A stretch of 64,000 nucleotides of DNA from Acorus gramineus (taxonomy: Eukaryota > Streptophyta > Magnoliopsida > Acorales > Acoraceae). The translations under genes were made by a program, and so were the position numbers. Location of the stretch: positions 13,791,731-13,855,730 of the forward strand of contig JAUJYN010000012.1 in assembly GCA_030737835.1 (NCBI GenBank). Reading direction: 5' to 3'. The number at the start of each line of letters is the position of its first letter. Positions within the stretch are counted from its first letter, which is position 1. This document shows positions 48,050-60,234 of the stretch, one piece after another. The notes under the pieces are model-generated. The model was given only the letters and a program-made list of their open reading frames with translations, was not told where the DNA came from and searched no databases.

Positions 48050-51000
48050 TTAAAGATGTCTATGTGCCCCAGGTGGTGCGGTTGGCATTGGAAAACTGTT
48101 TGGGAAACTGTAGTTGTTCTGAACACCCACAAACCGAGGCGGCTCCACATAAGGGCTCTGCTGCAGTTCATCCTACAGAAAATGCCATTTCCAGAGGAGT
48201 TACATTTACGGAAAATCAGTAAAGAAAATAACTTAGCCAACACCCAACTCGCACAGGACCAAACCGAACTTAATTCAGTAGGTACAGCCTACTTGATTGA
48301 GGATTTGATTCCAGGGGCAACATCCTACAAAAGTATCCAATTATACCAACTTTGATTTTTCCAGGTTGTTAGCTAGGTTACTAAGGACTCAATAGATATT
48401 TCATTAGAATCAAGGCAACTCCAAAGGTTACATTTTTTTAATTTAAAGTACCCATGTGGGGGTTTATATTCTCTATTTCCGTATGAACAACCTAGCACAA
48501 CAATGATCTTGAACATTAACATACCAGGTGTAGTTTTTTTTTTTTTTTTGACTTCAGCCAACTGGACCTTGTCCACATGAACTAGTCCTTACTATTAAGG
48601 TAGTCTAGCTGGTGAAAAATCATAGTATAAACATGCATTTCCATGTCTGGTTTTGTAGCAGAAGACCATACAAACTGGATTTCCCGGGGAGTATTCAGTC
48701 AACCTTTTTTTATGCCAAAACAACAATCAAAGATAACAGAAATAGGAAGCAGACCTGGGAGTCCAGGTTTGGAGGATAATATGATTGCTCCGGAGGAGAT
48801 TTAGGGGACGTATCTGGAGAACTTGCATCACTGGCCCGTTCATTACCACTCAACCTGTTGACACCACTGTTGGCTGGTGCTTCAGTCTCTCCATTGGTTT
48901 TCACTCTCTGTAGTGCTCCATTTTAGCATGTGATTCAATAAAAAAATGAAAGCAAAAGGAATCCAGTGAGGAAGGCAAGATATTCAACAACAGTACCTGA
49001 AATATTTTTCCAAGTGCTCTCAAGCCCTTTGCACGAGCTCGAAGCTCCTCTTTCTTCACAGAGTTGTCTAGAAGTACCTATTGTTACAAATTATTCCATT
49101 AAACAAATGAATAATATAAGCATGTGCAAGACATAGAGAGGATGAAATAAGCAAAAGTGGAAAGATGATTTACCATCTGACAAACACGAGATAAAGTGCC
49201 TTCAATATCTGCAACATTTAGCTTCCATAGAGAGTCAATCATTACTTTCTTGTGTGTCTGAATGTATTCTTCAAGCTGCTGTTCAGTGTAGTTTCCCTCT
49301 GCACTGAGATGACGCTTCATGTCTTCCTGCAACTGCATTAGTGCAATTGCACCTGACACATACCGGAGAAAGTTTGATATTTTCCCAACAGAACAACTCA
49401 TGATCAAATTAATGCTTTAATATGCACATGAGCAATCACCCGATCACTCACCCATGATGCACAAGGACTGACTTCACAGAAACCAAATTACAAAAAAACA
49501 TGTAGGACACAAACATTTTATCCCTGAGCCGTCAGATGAGGAACAAAATTTGGCCCTTCATCATTCATAAACCAACAATGACCCTCACCTGTTACAGCTG
49601 TCACTTGAGATTTAATGAAGTGACCTTTATTTCTGAACCATTCGGCGACAAATGGCAAGCCCAGATATATAGCTTTCTTCCCCAGCTCTTTTGCTGCCTG
49701 TCTTGCATATATGTAGCCAATAGTGTTTAACATATCAATTCCGTAAGCTGCAGACAATTCAAAGGGGGAGAGATAAAATGTAAAAACTGAAAGATGAGAA
49801 GATAGAAACAGTGAAAAACAGCAAGCATTCAGCTCTATGCAGAAAAGCCTTCAGGACAGTGGATTTGCTGCAACAAACAAAAGGGGAAAAAGGACCAGAT
49901 GTTTTTCAAGGATCCATGGAGACCTTAATGAATGATAACCCAGTAGAGATAACCCAAGGTGGTAGGGACTAGGGAAAAAAGGCTGACAATCATACCATGA
50001 TGTTGTGTGAAATGTTCTTCTTTGTGTTGTTTCCCCGTCAGAAGCCTTGCAAGTATATGCAATGCTCTATGGAGGAAAGAGTAATTGTGATGTGAGGTGG
50101 AAAGTGACATAATCTTGCTTTAACTTGTTTTCTTTGCTTTTTTTTTTTAGCTCCTTCTGTTTGGTAGACCTCTCTTGTTTACCTTTGTATAGCAGGAGTT
50201 TATGGAGAGAATTTTGATATAATTCATGTGGGGAGCTCCCACCTTTTCTAGAAAAAAAGAACTCTCAAATATATGATGAAAGGTCCAAAATTTAATATCT
50301 TAACAAATCCCTTTCAGATTATTTCATTCATTTCACAGAACAGAATAGGTGGCAAACTAAAAATCTCCCTACAGCCATTATTACTTCACTCAAGGGCCAG
50401 TTTCTTGGAACACAAAAAGCCAACAAAATATGCCTGTCTTGAGCAGAAAAATAATCTTGAATTTTTTTACCAAAGCAAAGAAAATACCATTCATTCATTT
50501 TGCTATCTTATTGAACAAAAATGATTAGAAAGTATGATAATCATCCACGATGGTTTTAATTCATCTATCCTTGAAAACAAAGGTTTCAATTCATCCTATA
50601 AGCTCTTGTGCCCAACTGCTGCTTTGAAACACGTAGTTGCCTTCTTTTACTAGAGTATATTAAGCTGCATAGAGTTGAAAAAAATAAATACACAGTGCTT
50701 GATATGTCACCTGCATTTGAGAGCTTTGCAACCTCAGCTTCAGCATTAGCTATAAATCCAACTTTATCTTGACCAAACTGATGGAGTCGGTTTTTCAAAA
50801 TCTCTGCAAGCTTCTCCTCTCTTTCCTTTTGAATAACCTGTATAAATAAATAGTAAGAACTCAACTGATATATTAATGATAAAAGTTAGAAATCCAATAT
50901 CTGCTGACAAAAACTTTGGGTATTAGCATGCCATAAATAACAAAAACTGATAAATTGTTCAATCACTCAAAATTTCAAGATGAAACAAGAAATTGGTTAA

Positions 51001-54000
51001 TTAGCCAGGTATTCTCATGGAGGCAAACCTGCTGACATTATCCATATCCATGATTAACTCTATCTGAAATTTAGTTAAACTCCAGAGGCCTTATGGATCA
51101 ATCAACAAAAAAGAGAAGATACAATCTCAGTTTCAATTACATTAAATCACAAACATGTTAGAAGCTTGAAGTGAACTTCATCAGCACTAAATAAACTATT
51201 GACATGATGGTGTTCTGGTATTCAGAAACTCCGTTCTCAATTTTAATTTTTCAGGGCAGTGCGCAGTACAACCATAATATTTTTACAAAAAACTAGAAAT
51301 AATGAAATAAATAATGGAAATTATTCCCCAAATCCATCACCCAAAAATAAAATCTCAAAATGTTCCTTGTTCAGTCCAAACCAAGCTCAAAGAAACAGAA
51401 ACAGAATTATGACATGATCTTTAGAATCCTCACAAGTCTATATAGCATTGTTTTAGTTTTTTTTTTTTTTTTTAATGCTGCAAGACATTTTCCAATAGCG
51501 ACCAAAAAAAGGTTGATATAATTTCTCATATCTAATGACTAGAAGAAATCCTGAATATCTGACATAAATCACATCTTTCTTGGCCAAACATAATTTTGAA
51601 ACAACAATAATTTGAGGAACAGGGTTCACGAGATGTCCACAGCCAACTTTTTTTATAGTCATTCATCTTGCAAAACTACAACAATCATAATCATCCAGTG
51701 GGAAATAGTTAATTAAATATGCACTACAAATATTGAATAAGATGGATGAACTACCAAATAATTACCCCCAGAATCAATTTATTGTAGAGAATATAAAGCA
51801 ATAGATACTCATAGAGAGAAGGTAATTCAAAACCATACCCTCATCTTCTCTTGCAATATTTTGGCATCAAACTGCTCCCCTTCTGTGAACATGTCTAGTT
51901 GAGCCATTGAAGCCATTGCGAGCTGACCTATATATTCCTCAAAGAGTTCACTCCCAAAAAGCATCGCAAAGATAGCTGCAGGATCAATGATTGCTTCTCT
52001 GTGACATAAAAAAACGATGTGCAAAAATTAATCCTCTTATGAATATCATTAGTACATCAAAAGTAACATGATAAACGTCTGATCAGAAATTTGCCCTTAT
52101 TAAATTTCTCTAGCATGCATTCAGGCGTCATATCTAAAATGCACCCAGAATAGAATTAAAAAAAAGGTTAAAATGCTCACGTTGAAATGCCTGCCTTTCC
52201 ATAAAAATCATATGCTTCACGCTGTGCTGGATCACTGAGTACTTGGTAAGCCTCCCCTAGAACCTGAAATTAACCTCATAGAATAATAAATAACTGACCA
52301 GCACAATCTATGCAAATTGAAGCATATAAACTAAGCAATGCAACAACTTTCCATCCCAACTCTTTAGTCACAAAATACATAACACAAAGAGGCGATTTAC
52401 TTGATATAAATGCAACATTTCCATATACCTCTGTAACACATTATAATCTGTGCAAAAAATTTCTTATGATTGTCTGCTTTCCGCAACAATGACAGTCACC
52501 ATTTCACATATGTTAATAATTACTTACCCAATAAAATACACTGATATTTCACCCAAAAAGATATAGCATATCCAGGAATGTTCATTCTGTATACATCCAA
52601 GATTGAATACTCACGCAAAGCTAAATTCATTGTAGAATCTCAAAGCACTGTATTAATCAAGATATACAAATAAGAATAAACATAATGGGCAACGATGAGT
52701 ACTCGACTGTACATAGATATTCTATAGAAAAAATACAAATGCTCCTAACTAACCAAGAAAAATTAAAATATTCATTGAGATGGAAGAAATCCAAATAGAT
52801 TAATGTCAGTCATACATAACTTGCAGTTACTGGTGCAATTCTTAACCATGTTGCTCGGATACAGTATGGGGAAGTATCCAGTACAGAGATTCTTAATATT
52901 TAAAAATCCAAGTATACGGTCATAGAAAGTATTATATGCTAAATTAATCTAATTTCAGGTAAAATGGAAAACAGAACATAGATCTTAATTGTTCAAATTA
53001 AATAATGTGTGTAGATAGATTTTTTTTTTTTTTTTTGAAAAAGATTTGGAGACGCTTATTAAAAGAAACCCTGGAATAGGAGTCGAGGGCTCCTTACAAG
53101 AGAAGGAGAAGGAGAAGGAGAAGAAGAAGGAGGAGAGGAAGACGGAGGAGGAGATGAATCCCCACAAACCATCTACATCACCTCCAAACCCATTTAGAGT
53201 ACCCATAACAGACTTAAAATGTATAAATACTACATCATTATCAACAAGACAACAACATGCATAATATTTTACAAAGAGCTGAGACCAATACAGTAAAATA
53301 TGGCTAAGATAGTATCTCATCAATATCCAAGCACTGGAATCTACCATGGATATGTTAAGTTTCAAATTATTCAAATAATATAGCTAGGCAAAAACCTTAA
53401 CTGAATATTTTAGGGGAAAATATCTTGATGATCAATAATAGATAGGAGAATGATCAACAAGGGCATAATAGATTGACACTAGTTAAGTGAACAGTATGGT
53501 ATTTTTCATGTAAACTTTGAAAGTACCTGACTTCATGAATTTGGTAAAATAACAAGACATGGGAAGATCTTCACATTATTATCCTTCCTTTTTTTTTCTT
53601 TTTCTTTTAATCAGCTTAAATGTTACAAATCTGTCAAGATTGCATCACTAAAGTCCAAGGAGATAATTTATTTTCATGAGAAAGAGATCTAAGCTTCGCG
53701 GAATTTATAATCAGAAGGAATAACTTACTCTTAGAAGAGTGGATGTTGGATACCGTGGAAATGGAGTGTTTAATATATGATCTGATCATCTAATTTATGT
53801 AAACTAGCTGTGTGGTGTACAAGATAGAATATGACTTGGATGTTTCATTAATGCATCAGGGTAAAATACAAAATAGATGTGAATTTGGAATAGGAAGCCC
53901 AACTTAGTGTGGAGGAATGAATATATGAACTTCAAGTAGACTATATTAACAACTTCTTATTTGTTAAAGTTCTACATAGAACAGGTTGCGAGCAATCTTG

Positions 54001-57000
54001 AACCTTTTTTCATTCCTTTTTCTTTCTTTTCTTTTAACTCCTTTTTTTCTTTCTCTTCTAACCCCCCCCCCCCCCCCCCTTTCTTGAGAAAAAATAGGAA
54101 TGCACCACCTGAAATTATACTTGGGCGATTTGGCTCTCGCGAAATGCAACACTATTTAGGGGTGCGAGAATTTACTGGGAGAATATGTGGGAGATTTTTT
54201 GTGGATGCGTGTGTGATCGGGGTCGGTGCATGGCAGGTGCGCTTCGATAACGGGCGCTAGAGGATCGTGGTTTAACGGGGTGAATCTCTCGGTGTCAAGC
54301 CCGGTTAAATATCTCTAACCGGCCTCTCACAGCCGAGAATTACCTCTTCTCTCCTTCTCCTTATGTTCGTAGCTAGTTTACTGGCTTGTTTTGAATTAAT
54401 AATAGAACAACAGAGGAGAAGCTCCATACTTTTTTGTGTTTTTTAGGGATTGGAGGTTGGGGATGGGATTGAGAGGGACATTGAAGTCAAACCGCCAGAC
54501 GAGACATACATGACCAAAAAGGAGATGAAGGGTCTCCCACAAAAGAATTATACTATGAAATGGGTATCATTTTATCAGCCACAACTCAATAAAAGGAACG
54601 CTTCTGCTATTGATTAATTTGGGTACAGGTTTGCTTAGCTGGTAAAAATGTTTTCCTTAACAGGCTGCAAGTAAACCATGGGATAAATTTTTTTAATAAA
54701 TATCTTTGTAATGAACAGAAATATATTACTGGATCATTGCGAACCGAGCTTTGGTTTGCCGGTTAGCAATCCCTTTCTCCGAAAAGGAGGTAAGAGGATC
54801 AAACCCAGAGGCAATACCAATTTTCCAAAAAAAATAAATATTGGATCATTCTCCCTGGTCTAAAATTTTTGTCAAGAAGAAAAGTTAGTTTGCTTCAACA
54901 AATAACATGAACTGGAGCATCGGTCATGGTCATAAACTGAAGAGTGAATTTTACTTTGTTTCGAACATTTTTTGGCGCCAAACATCAGCAGGATTCTATA
55001 TTACTTGTGTAAATTTTTATATGATACGCAGATCTAGAGCTGAAGTGCAAACTTATATCATCTATCTTGGAATATATTTGCGTTGGAGCAGAATCTATGG
55101 CACACTGGCTTGTCTTCTCATCTTATCAGATGGGTTTTGCTTTTATTTATATTTTCATCCAGTATTTCAAAGTTAAGATTCTTTCAAAAATTCATACAGT
55201 TATCACTCGGCAAAGCTTGATAGTTTAGCATTCCCTCAGGCCGAATGCTTCTATTGGGTGCCTAGCATCTCCTAACAATGCAAACTGGAGCCTAGCTAAA
55301 ATATAATATTCCAAGGTTATAAGGTCATCAGTGGTTGATACAACACCGCAAGTCTGTACTAGAGAACTAATGGTGCAAGAAAGACTTTTTTTTATCTAAG
55401 AGAGTGAAAAATGAAATAAAAATTCTTTAGTGCTAGTGCAAGCAACACTTGCCTGGAAATTTTGAGCTGCAAGAGGGTCATTTGGATTTTTATCAGGATG
55501 AACCTGCCTCGCCTGTAGATAAAAGAAAAGTGATCCATAAGATGACTTTGACAGAAAGAAAAGTATTTCAATTGAGTAAAAACAATCTGCTTATTGATAT
55601 GAACATAAACAAAAAAAAAAAAGGCAGAATAATCAGACAACCTAACAACATCCACAATATCCCAGGGAAGTAATTCAGTGAGAGAAGCAGATGTAGACTC
55701 CGAGCTATATTTGTACAATTTAGATGGACTCATTTATAATAAATATAAAATTAAAACTACCAAGATATATATCTCACGTACTTTGTTAAATAGTTATAAA
55801 GATACAATGCTATTATCATAACCATCAGAAACTAAAAATGGTAATGTATGTGTCTTTGATGTTATAGATTCTAACATTTATTCTTACATTTGAAGTCCCA
55901 TTTAGAATAGCGTCGGACCCAAGTTTGCACTAGTGGGCATGGTGGAATGTCACCCCAAAATGAAAAAAAAAAATGGCATTCGCGTTTGAAGCACAATAAT
56001 AGTGTTGAAAGTGTTTTTTTTTTTCTTACATTTGAAATACTTTAAAACACAGCTTATCCAACTCACAATTGCTTCCCCAATGCGATGTCAACGGCACCTA
56101 AGATTTCCGTATAGTGGTTTCTATTCTTTTATGATTAACAGTTGAATTTATTTGAAGGGAGGGTTAAATCCACCCACCCTAATGTTGCAATCTCACCCCT
56201 TATTTTTGTAAAAATATAAGAATAACTTGTATTCTGGATACCATGCTCTTTTACAATACAAGTAAATGATCGGAAGATCACATGTACGTTTATTATATGC
56301 TTATTTATTAAATGATTGAGTTCTGTCATGTTCCACAAAGTCCTTTCCAATGCTCTCGCGTATTTGTAAAATAACAGGAAGTTCACATGTATATATAATG
56401 TATGTATTTGTTAATGTTCGTTAAAGACCTCTTCCAAGTAGTGTTCCCTTTAAAATCATCGAGAGGAGCACACGAGGCAATCGGTGAGATATCATCGAGT
56501 CAGCCAGCCAACCGCCCCACTCACTATGACCGCTCCATTGTACTCTTCTCCTTGAGTCCTTGTATGATGACATCTGGAGGGGAGGGGAGGGGGAGGAGGG
56601 GGGTTTGGAAAATGGAAAATTCCTTGTTCGTGAGGACTGCATAAGAAGTGGAATTTTTTTTTTTTAAAGGGTGGTTTGTTTCACGCGGCACACGTTTCAT
56701 CATATTTTAAACTTTCCCTGTCAGTGCTGATCTGTGTTGATGGTGCCATTCCATTCAGTCAGCCACCCAGCCAATGTGAATGAAAGCCCATACAGTTCAT
56801 CCTTCCAAGTGAAGGAGCCGCACAATTCATTATTAAAAAATCAGGGAAAAATAAATACAACTCCCTGCAAAATTATGGAAATAAAAGTATTCCTGTAAAA
56901 CCAAATCAATCCCTGTAAACTTACTAACCACAATTAAATGCTGAAACCAACACATCAGATGGATTAATCGTATCTACAAACCCCTGGCCTGGAGTTCTAT

Positions 57001-57760
57001 ACCAGAGTATGCCATGATATCATCGATTTTTTTTAAGGTTATGATATCATCGAACTTTATCTAACTATACCCGGTGATTAGGTTATAGTTGTTGAAAGCC
57101 TATCTTCCAGACCTTTGGTAAGTAAATTATCAAATTAAAGAGAAAAAAAAAATCCATAATATGTATGCGATTAGAAAAATATGCTCAAGCATGAAAATGA
57201 TATTCTCCACCCAATACTCCCAATTTAACAAAAGCAACTTTTCCATACAAAAAAAAAATCACATTTAGACACAAAACATCATTCCAAGTATACTATTGAA
57301 GAGAGATCGAAAAAACAACAGGAAAAAGAGGAAGAAATGGATTAAGGCGCTCAGAGTCAACTTTTAACAGAATGGATAATTTGATTGTCTTCATAAAGTA
57401 GAGTCAGATTAACGAGAAACCATCATTGCGCCTTATCATTCCAAATAATAGCAAAATTACGATTGTAAAGCCCCAAGAAAAATAAGAGAAGTAAAGCCAT
57501 CTGAATCACAAGCAAAATCAAATTTTTAAAAAAAAGTAGAAGAAAAAAACATAACGAGAGATGGAGAGAGCAGAAACCCTAAACAAAAAAAAGGTAGAAT
57601 AATCAGACAACCTAACAACATCCACAATATCCCAGGGAAGTAATTCAGTGAGAGAAGCAGATGTAGACTCCGAGCTAATAACTGCCATAGAGTCAATCTT
57701 ACATACAGGTCTGGTTGAAGGGAAACCAAACTACGATGCCACCATTAAAGGTGTGTGGGG

Positions 57761-57803
<43 letters not shown>

Positions 57804-58089
57804 GAGGGAACAAAATTCGGTCTCCCTTTCGCATCTAGCAAGCGAATCAGAATCCCGATTCATTCATGATAGTCGCATGAGGGGATAAAAAAGGCAGGAG
57901 ATAGATTGAAGAAACATAGTATCAAAATTAGTTCAGATCAGATCAGATCGAGTGATTTGTATGTGCAATTAATTGATAAGATGAGAGAAAGAGAGAGATT
58001 ACCTTGATGTAGTAAGCCTTCTTGATCTCGGCCTCGGACGCAGTTGGGCTGATCCCCAGCACGTCGTAGTAACCCGTCTCCTTCACCAT
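48050..58089 (-). CDS. DnaJ (Hsp40) cochaperone, DnaJ-10-like with DnaJ-X domain
   Basis: Ten minus-strand exons: 58089-58003, 55512-55453, 52263-52181, 51998-51839, 50837-50711, 49747-49589, 49352-49174, 49077-48997, 48907-48755, 48172-48050. They join in frame to 403 aa, matching the plant DnaJ-10 group. The J domain starts [20 protein letters not shown]; the HPD motif (residues 34-36) that stimulates Hsp70 ATPase is intact in exon 2. [18 protein letters not shown] ends the J domain. The DnaJ-X region follows ([20 protein letters not shown], then [13 protein letters not shown] and [20 protein letters not shown]). No signal peptide or membrane segment is visible, and the tail is Pro/Ser-rich. 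Oddities: exon 2 is followed by a GC donor (GCAAGT at 55452-55447) instead of GT, and intron 1 (2,490 bp) is a mosaic of duplicated segments. Confidence 0.94.
52985..54600. other. Large intron DNA of the DnaJ gene with low-complexity insertions
   Basis: Intron 2 of the DnaJ gene (52264-55452) includes a T run at 53021-53036 next to a GA/AAG-rich block (53097-53150). It also has a CT-rich to poly-C tract (about 54010-54080, with about 19 C). A GC-richer block near 54110-54350 contains repeated CGGTTA/TAACCGG words. These look like old insertions, but I cannot assign them to a family. Confidence 0.35.
55621..55707 (+). repeat. 87-bp duplicated exon-like segment, copy 1
   Basis: Nearly identical to 57591-57677 (one mismatch noticed in 87 bp). 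In one plus-strand frame it reads [20 protein letters not shown] without stops, preceded by an acceptor-like AATAATCAG. Here the match ends after GACTCCGAGCTA. It lies in DnaJ intron 1, antisense to that gene. Confidence 0.85.
55708..55822. repeat. About 112-bp duplicated AT-rich segment, copy 1
   Basis: It matches 58650-58765 with several mismatches (shared words AAATATAAAATTAAAACTAC, AAGATATATATCTCAC and ATACAATGCTATTATCAT). It directly continues the 87-bp copy on the left, whereas its partner lies 0.6 kb upstream of the DnaJ start codon. Confidence 0.8.
56188..57590. repeat. 1.4-kb segmental duplication, copy A (DnaJ intron 1)
   Basis: It matches 60235-61655 almost base for base over its whole length, with small indels (a 20-bp extra stretch in copy B near 60315; poly-A length changes near 57250 and 61315). 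The left edge begins TGCAATCTC in both copies. The right edge ends CAGAAACCCTAAACA plus A-rich DNA. The high identity suggests a recent event. I found no gene in it; a GGA-rich patch (56575-56600) and an ATG-containing open frame (56402-56644) are not convincing. Confidence 0.9.
57591..57752 (+). pseudogene. Exon-like fragment of an unknown gene (includes 87-bp copy 2)
   Basis: On the plus strand one frame reads through [20 protein letters not shown] and [20 protein letters not shown] to KPNYDATIK without a stop. It is bounded by an acceptor-like AATAATCAG (about 57598-57606) and a donor-like AAAG/GTGTGT (about 57751). Composition and splice borders look like a captured coding exon rather than random DNA. 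Its first 87 bp also occur at 55621-55707. I do not recognise the source gene. It lies in DnaJ intron 1 in antisense orientation. Confidence 0.4.
57765..57800. repeat. (CT)n microsatellite
   Basis: Eighteen CT units in DnaJ intron 1, about 200 bp from exon 1, on the opposite side from the duplicated segments. Confidence 0.9.
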
Positions 58090-58400
58090 CCTCCTTTGTA
58101 TGCAGTTGTGTCCGCCTGACTTTCTCTATATAGCCGATGGATCGACTTCTTAAGGGTAAGGGGAAGGGAAGAAGGGGAAGAATAAAAAATAAAAAACTTG
58201 ACAAGAGGAGAGAAAATAAAAAAGGTTTGATGAGTCAAAAGACAAGCGCGTGGAGATTCATACACCCAGACAAGCCAGCGCAGTCCCCCCTCTTTCCTCT
58301 TTGAATGTTATGTGGTTAAAAGATTTGACCCCACCCACTCCAATTCCAAATTCACCACTCCTCTCGAATATGACGCTAGCCTATCTGACACACGCATCGC

Positions 58401-58431
<31 letters not shown>
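58401..58431. repeat. (GATA)n microsatellite
   Basis: About seven GATA units upstream of the DnaJ start codon, within its likely promoter region. Confidence 0.9.
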
Positions 58432-58649
58432 CTCCTTTTATGCGGTGCGATCCCTCTACCACCAGGCCCCGTTTATTTTGTTGGAACGATTTCCGCGGAA
58501 TTGATTTTCTTCTCCAAAAGTCTTACGCACCCATCTATCATAAGAATATTGTCAGAATCTATCCCGCCTATAATCATATTTTAATTGTTTTTTAAATAAA
58601 CCTTAATTAATAAATTATATTTTGACAAAAAAAAAAAAAAAAGTATGTG

Positions 58650-58765
58650 TATATATTTGTACTATTTAGATGAACTTATTTATAGTAAATATAAAATTAA
58701 AACTACTAAGATATATATCTCACACACTTTATTAAACAGTTATAAAAATACAATGCTATTATCAT
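58650..58765. repeat. About 112-bp duplicated AT-rich segment, copy 2
   Basis: Partner of 55708-55822. It abuts the LINE remnant on its right, and the shared match ends at ATACAATGCTATTATCAT where LINE-like sequence begins. Confidence 0.8.
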
Positions 58766-58769
58766 AGGA

Positions 58770-60234
58770 GTGACCCTTCTATTATTAATTAAGTGAGAGA
58801 TCTTCCGGGCATTAAGTAAGGCAAGACCCTGTTGCATCTTTTTTTTCATGCGCAGTGCAGTCCATAGGAGTGACCTTTTATCTTTTACCCATGCTATCGC
58901 AGTGGTTGAATCCGCTTCAAACCAGATTCGCATTGACCCGAGTCTAATACCAAGTTCCAATCCTTTTAGAAAGCCCTGAAATTCCCAAAGATTTATGGAA
59001 CATGGGTTACATTGGCCTGCAGTACCAATAGAAAAATTCCCCATTTCATCTCGCAATAGCGCTCCATATCCTCCTCAATCTTCAGTGAGAGAGCCATCTG
59101 AATTCACCTTCATCCAGTTTGGAGCGGGTGGGAGCCCATTGTACACATGAGGTTTTGACTGAAATATCTTCAATATTAATACCAGAATTGTCAACAAGTG
59201 TAAGATCTGGTGAGGAAGCAGCTTTGAGGACAGCAATCCTCAAACGAATTGTGATCTTAGCCTTGATTCTGTTAATTAGATCCTTTTTATTAACTGACTT
59301 ACATCTGAATAGGCGATTATTCCTTTCCGACCATACATACCAGAAGAAGGTGGTTAGCACGCTTGCTGCAATGGTCCTCTTGACTAGATTAGAGACTTTA
59401 GAGTCCAACCATGTGGGCAAGTCAGCAAGCCTATGCGGTGTTAGATCATTTATGAGCAGATTCTTTAATAGAGCGCAAAGAATATAGCAAGAGTAGGAGT
59501 AATGAAGGCTGATGTGGTTTGCAGTTTCCTCTCCTGCAGTGCATAGTGGGCAAATATGGTCCCGCACTAGTCCTTTTCGAAGAAGCCGCAATAGTGTAGG
59601 AGCTTTGTTGAGAAAAAAATTGCCATGCGAAGAACGAGTGACGTTGGACTTGAATAGCTCTCCACAACCATTTAGTCTAGGCAGGGGGGGGAGGTAGAAC
59701 ACTTTGAGTGAAGGAACACATTGTTGCCCTCCTAGTTAAGACTCCAGTTCTACTAGGAGTCCATATCAAAATGTCAGCTCCAGATCCTTTCACTTCAAGA
59801 TCTGTTATTTCCTGTCACAAATGATCAATATCTTGAGGCCAACGTAGGGGTTTGCACCACTCTCCTTCTTTAATAAAGACTGCAACTGAGGTGGAATCAG
59901 GAGGTCCCCATGATAAGAGCGTCCTTCCTATCACCTGATGTAGGTCCATTAAGCCATGGGTCATGCCAAAGACTGATCGAGAGACCTTGAAATATTATAT
60001 ACTTTGTGTGTATTACTACCTATTCACGGGCTTTGATTATCTGCCTCCAAGCACATGAGCAGCCATTTGGTGGCCAACCGTTCCAAATGTTGCCTTTGCG
60101 TAAATACCTCAACCTGATCCAAGAGGTCCACATTGAGGGTACATTGGAAGCTAGTTCCCAAAAACACGCTCCGCTAGATCCTCGGCTCCAATCTTCTATC
60201 TTTTTTTCCAGTGGAAGTCCCCTGCCATAGAAAG
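58770..60234 (-). mobile_element. Decayed LINE (non-LTR retrotransposon) 3' half
   Basis: The minus strand carries, in order, frame-broken pieces of a plant LINE after the reverse-transcriptase core. The first (60234-60010) contains MWTSWIRLRYLRKGNIWNGW. Near 59960-59720 come HDPWL and WTPSRTGVLTRR. The zinc-binding region (59702-59082) contains LRLLRKGLVRDHICPLC, then EETANHISLHYSYSCYI and FFWYVWSERNNRLFRCKS. An RNase H-like domain (59056-58780) contains WEFQGFLKGLELGIRLGS and RIWFEADSTTAIAWVKD. Stops and frameshifts make it inactive. It lies between the DnaJ promoter and copy B of the 1.4-kb duplication, and its left end abuts the duplication edge. Confidence 0.8.

Noticed and set aside
53046-53264. 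Lys/Glu-rich open frame ([14 protein letters not shown] start)
   Set aside because: It is inside DnaJ intron 2, spans an AAG/GAG microsatellite and follows a T run; more likely an old insertion than a gene.
56402-56644. 80-codon frame in the 1.4-kb duplication (also at 60472)
   Set aside because: It is present in both copies, but the two frames diverge after the GGA-rich patch through indels and carry no domain; conservation reflects recent duplication.
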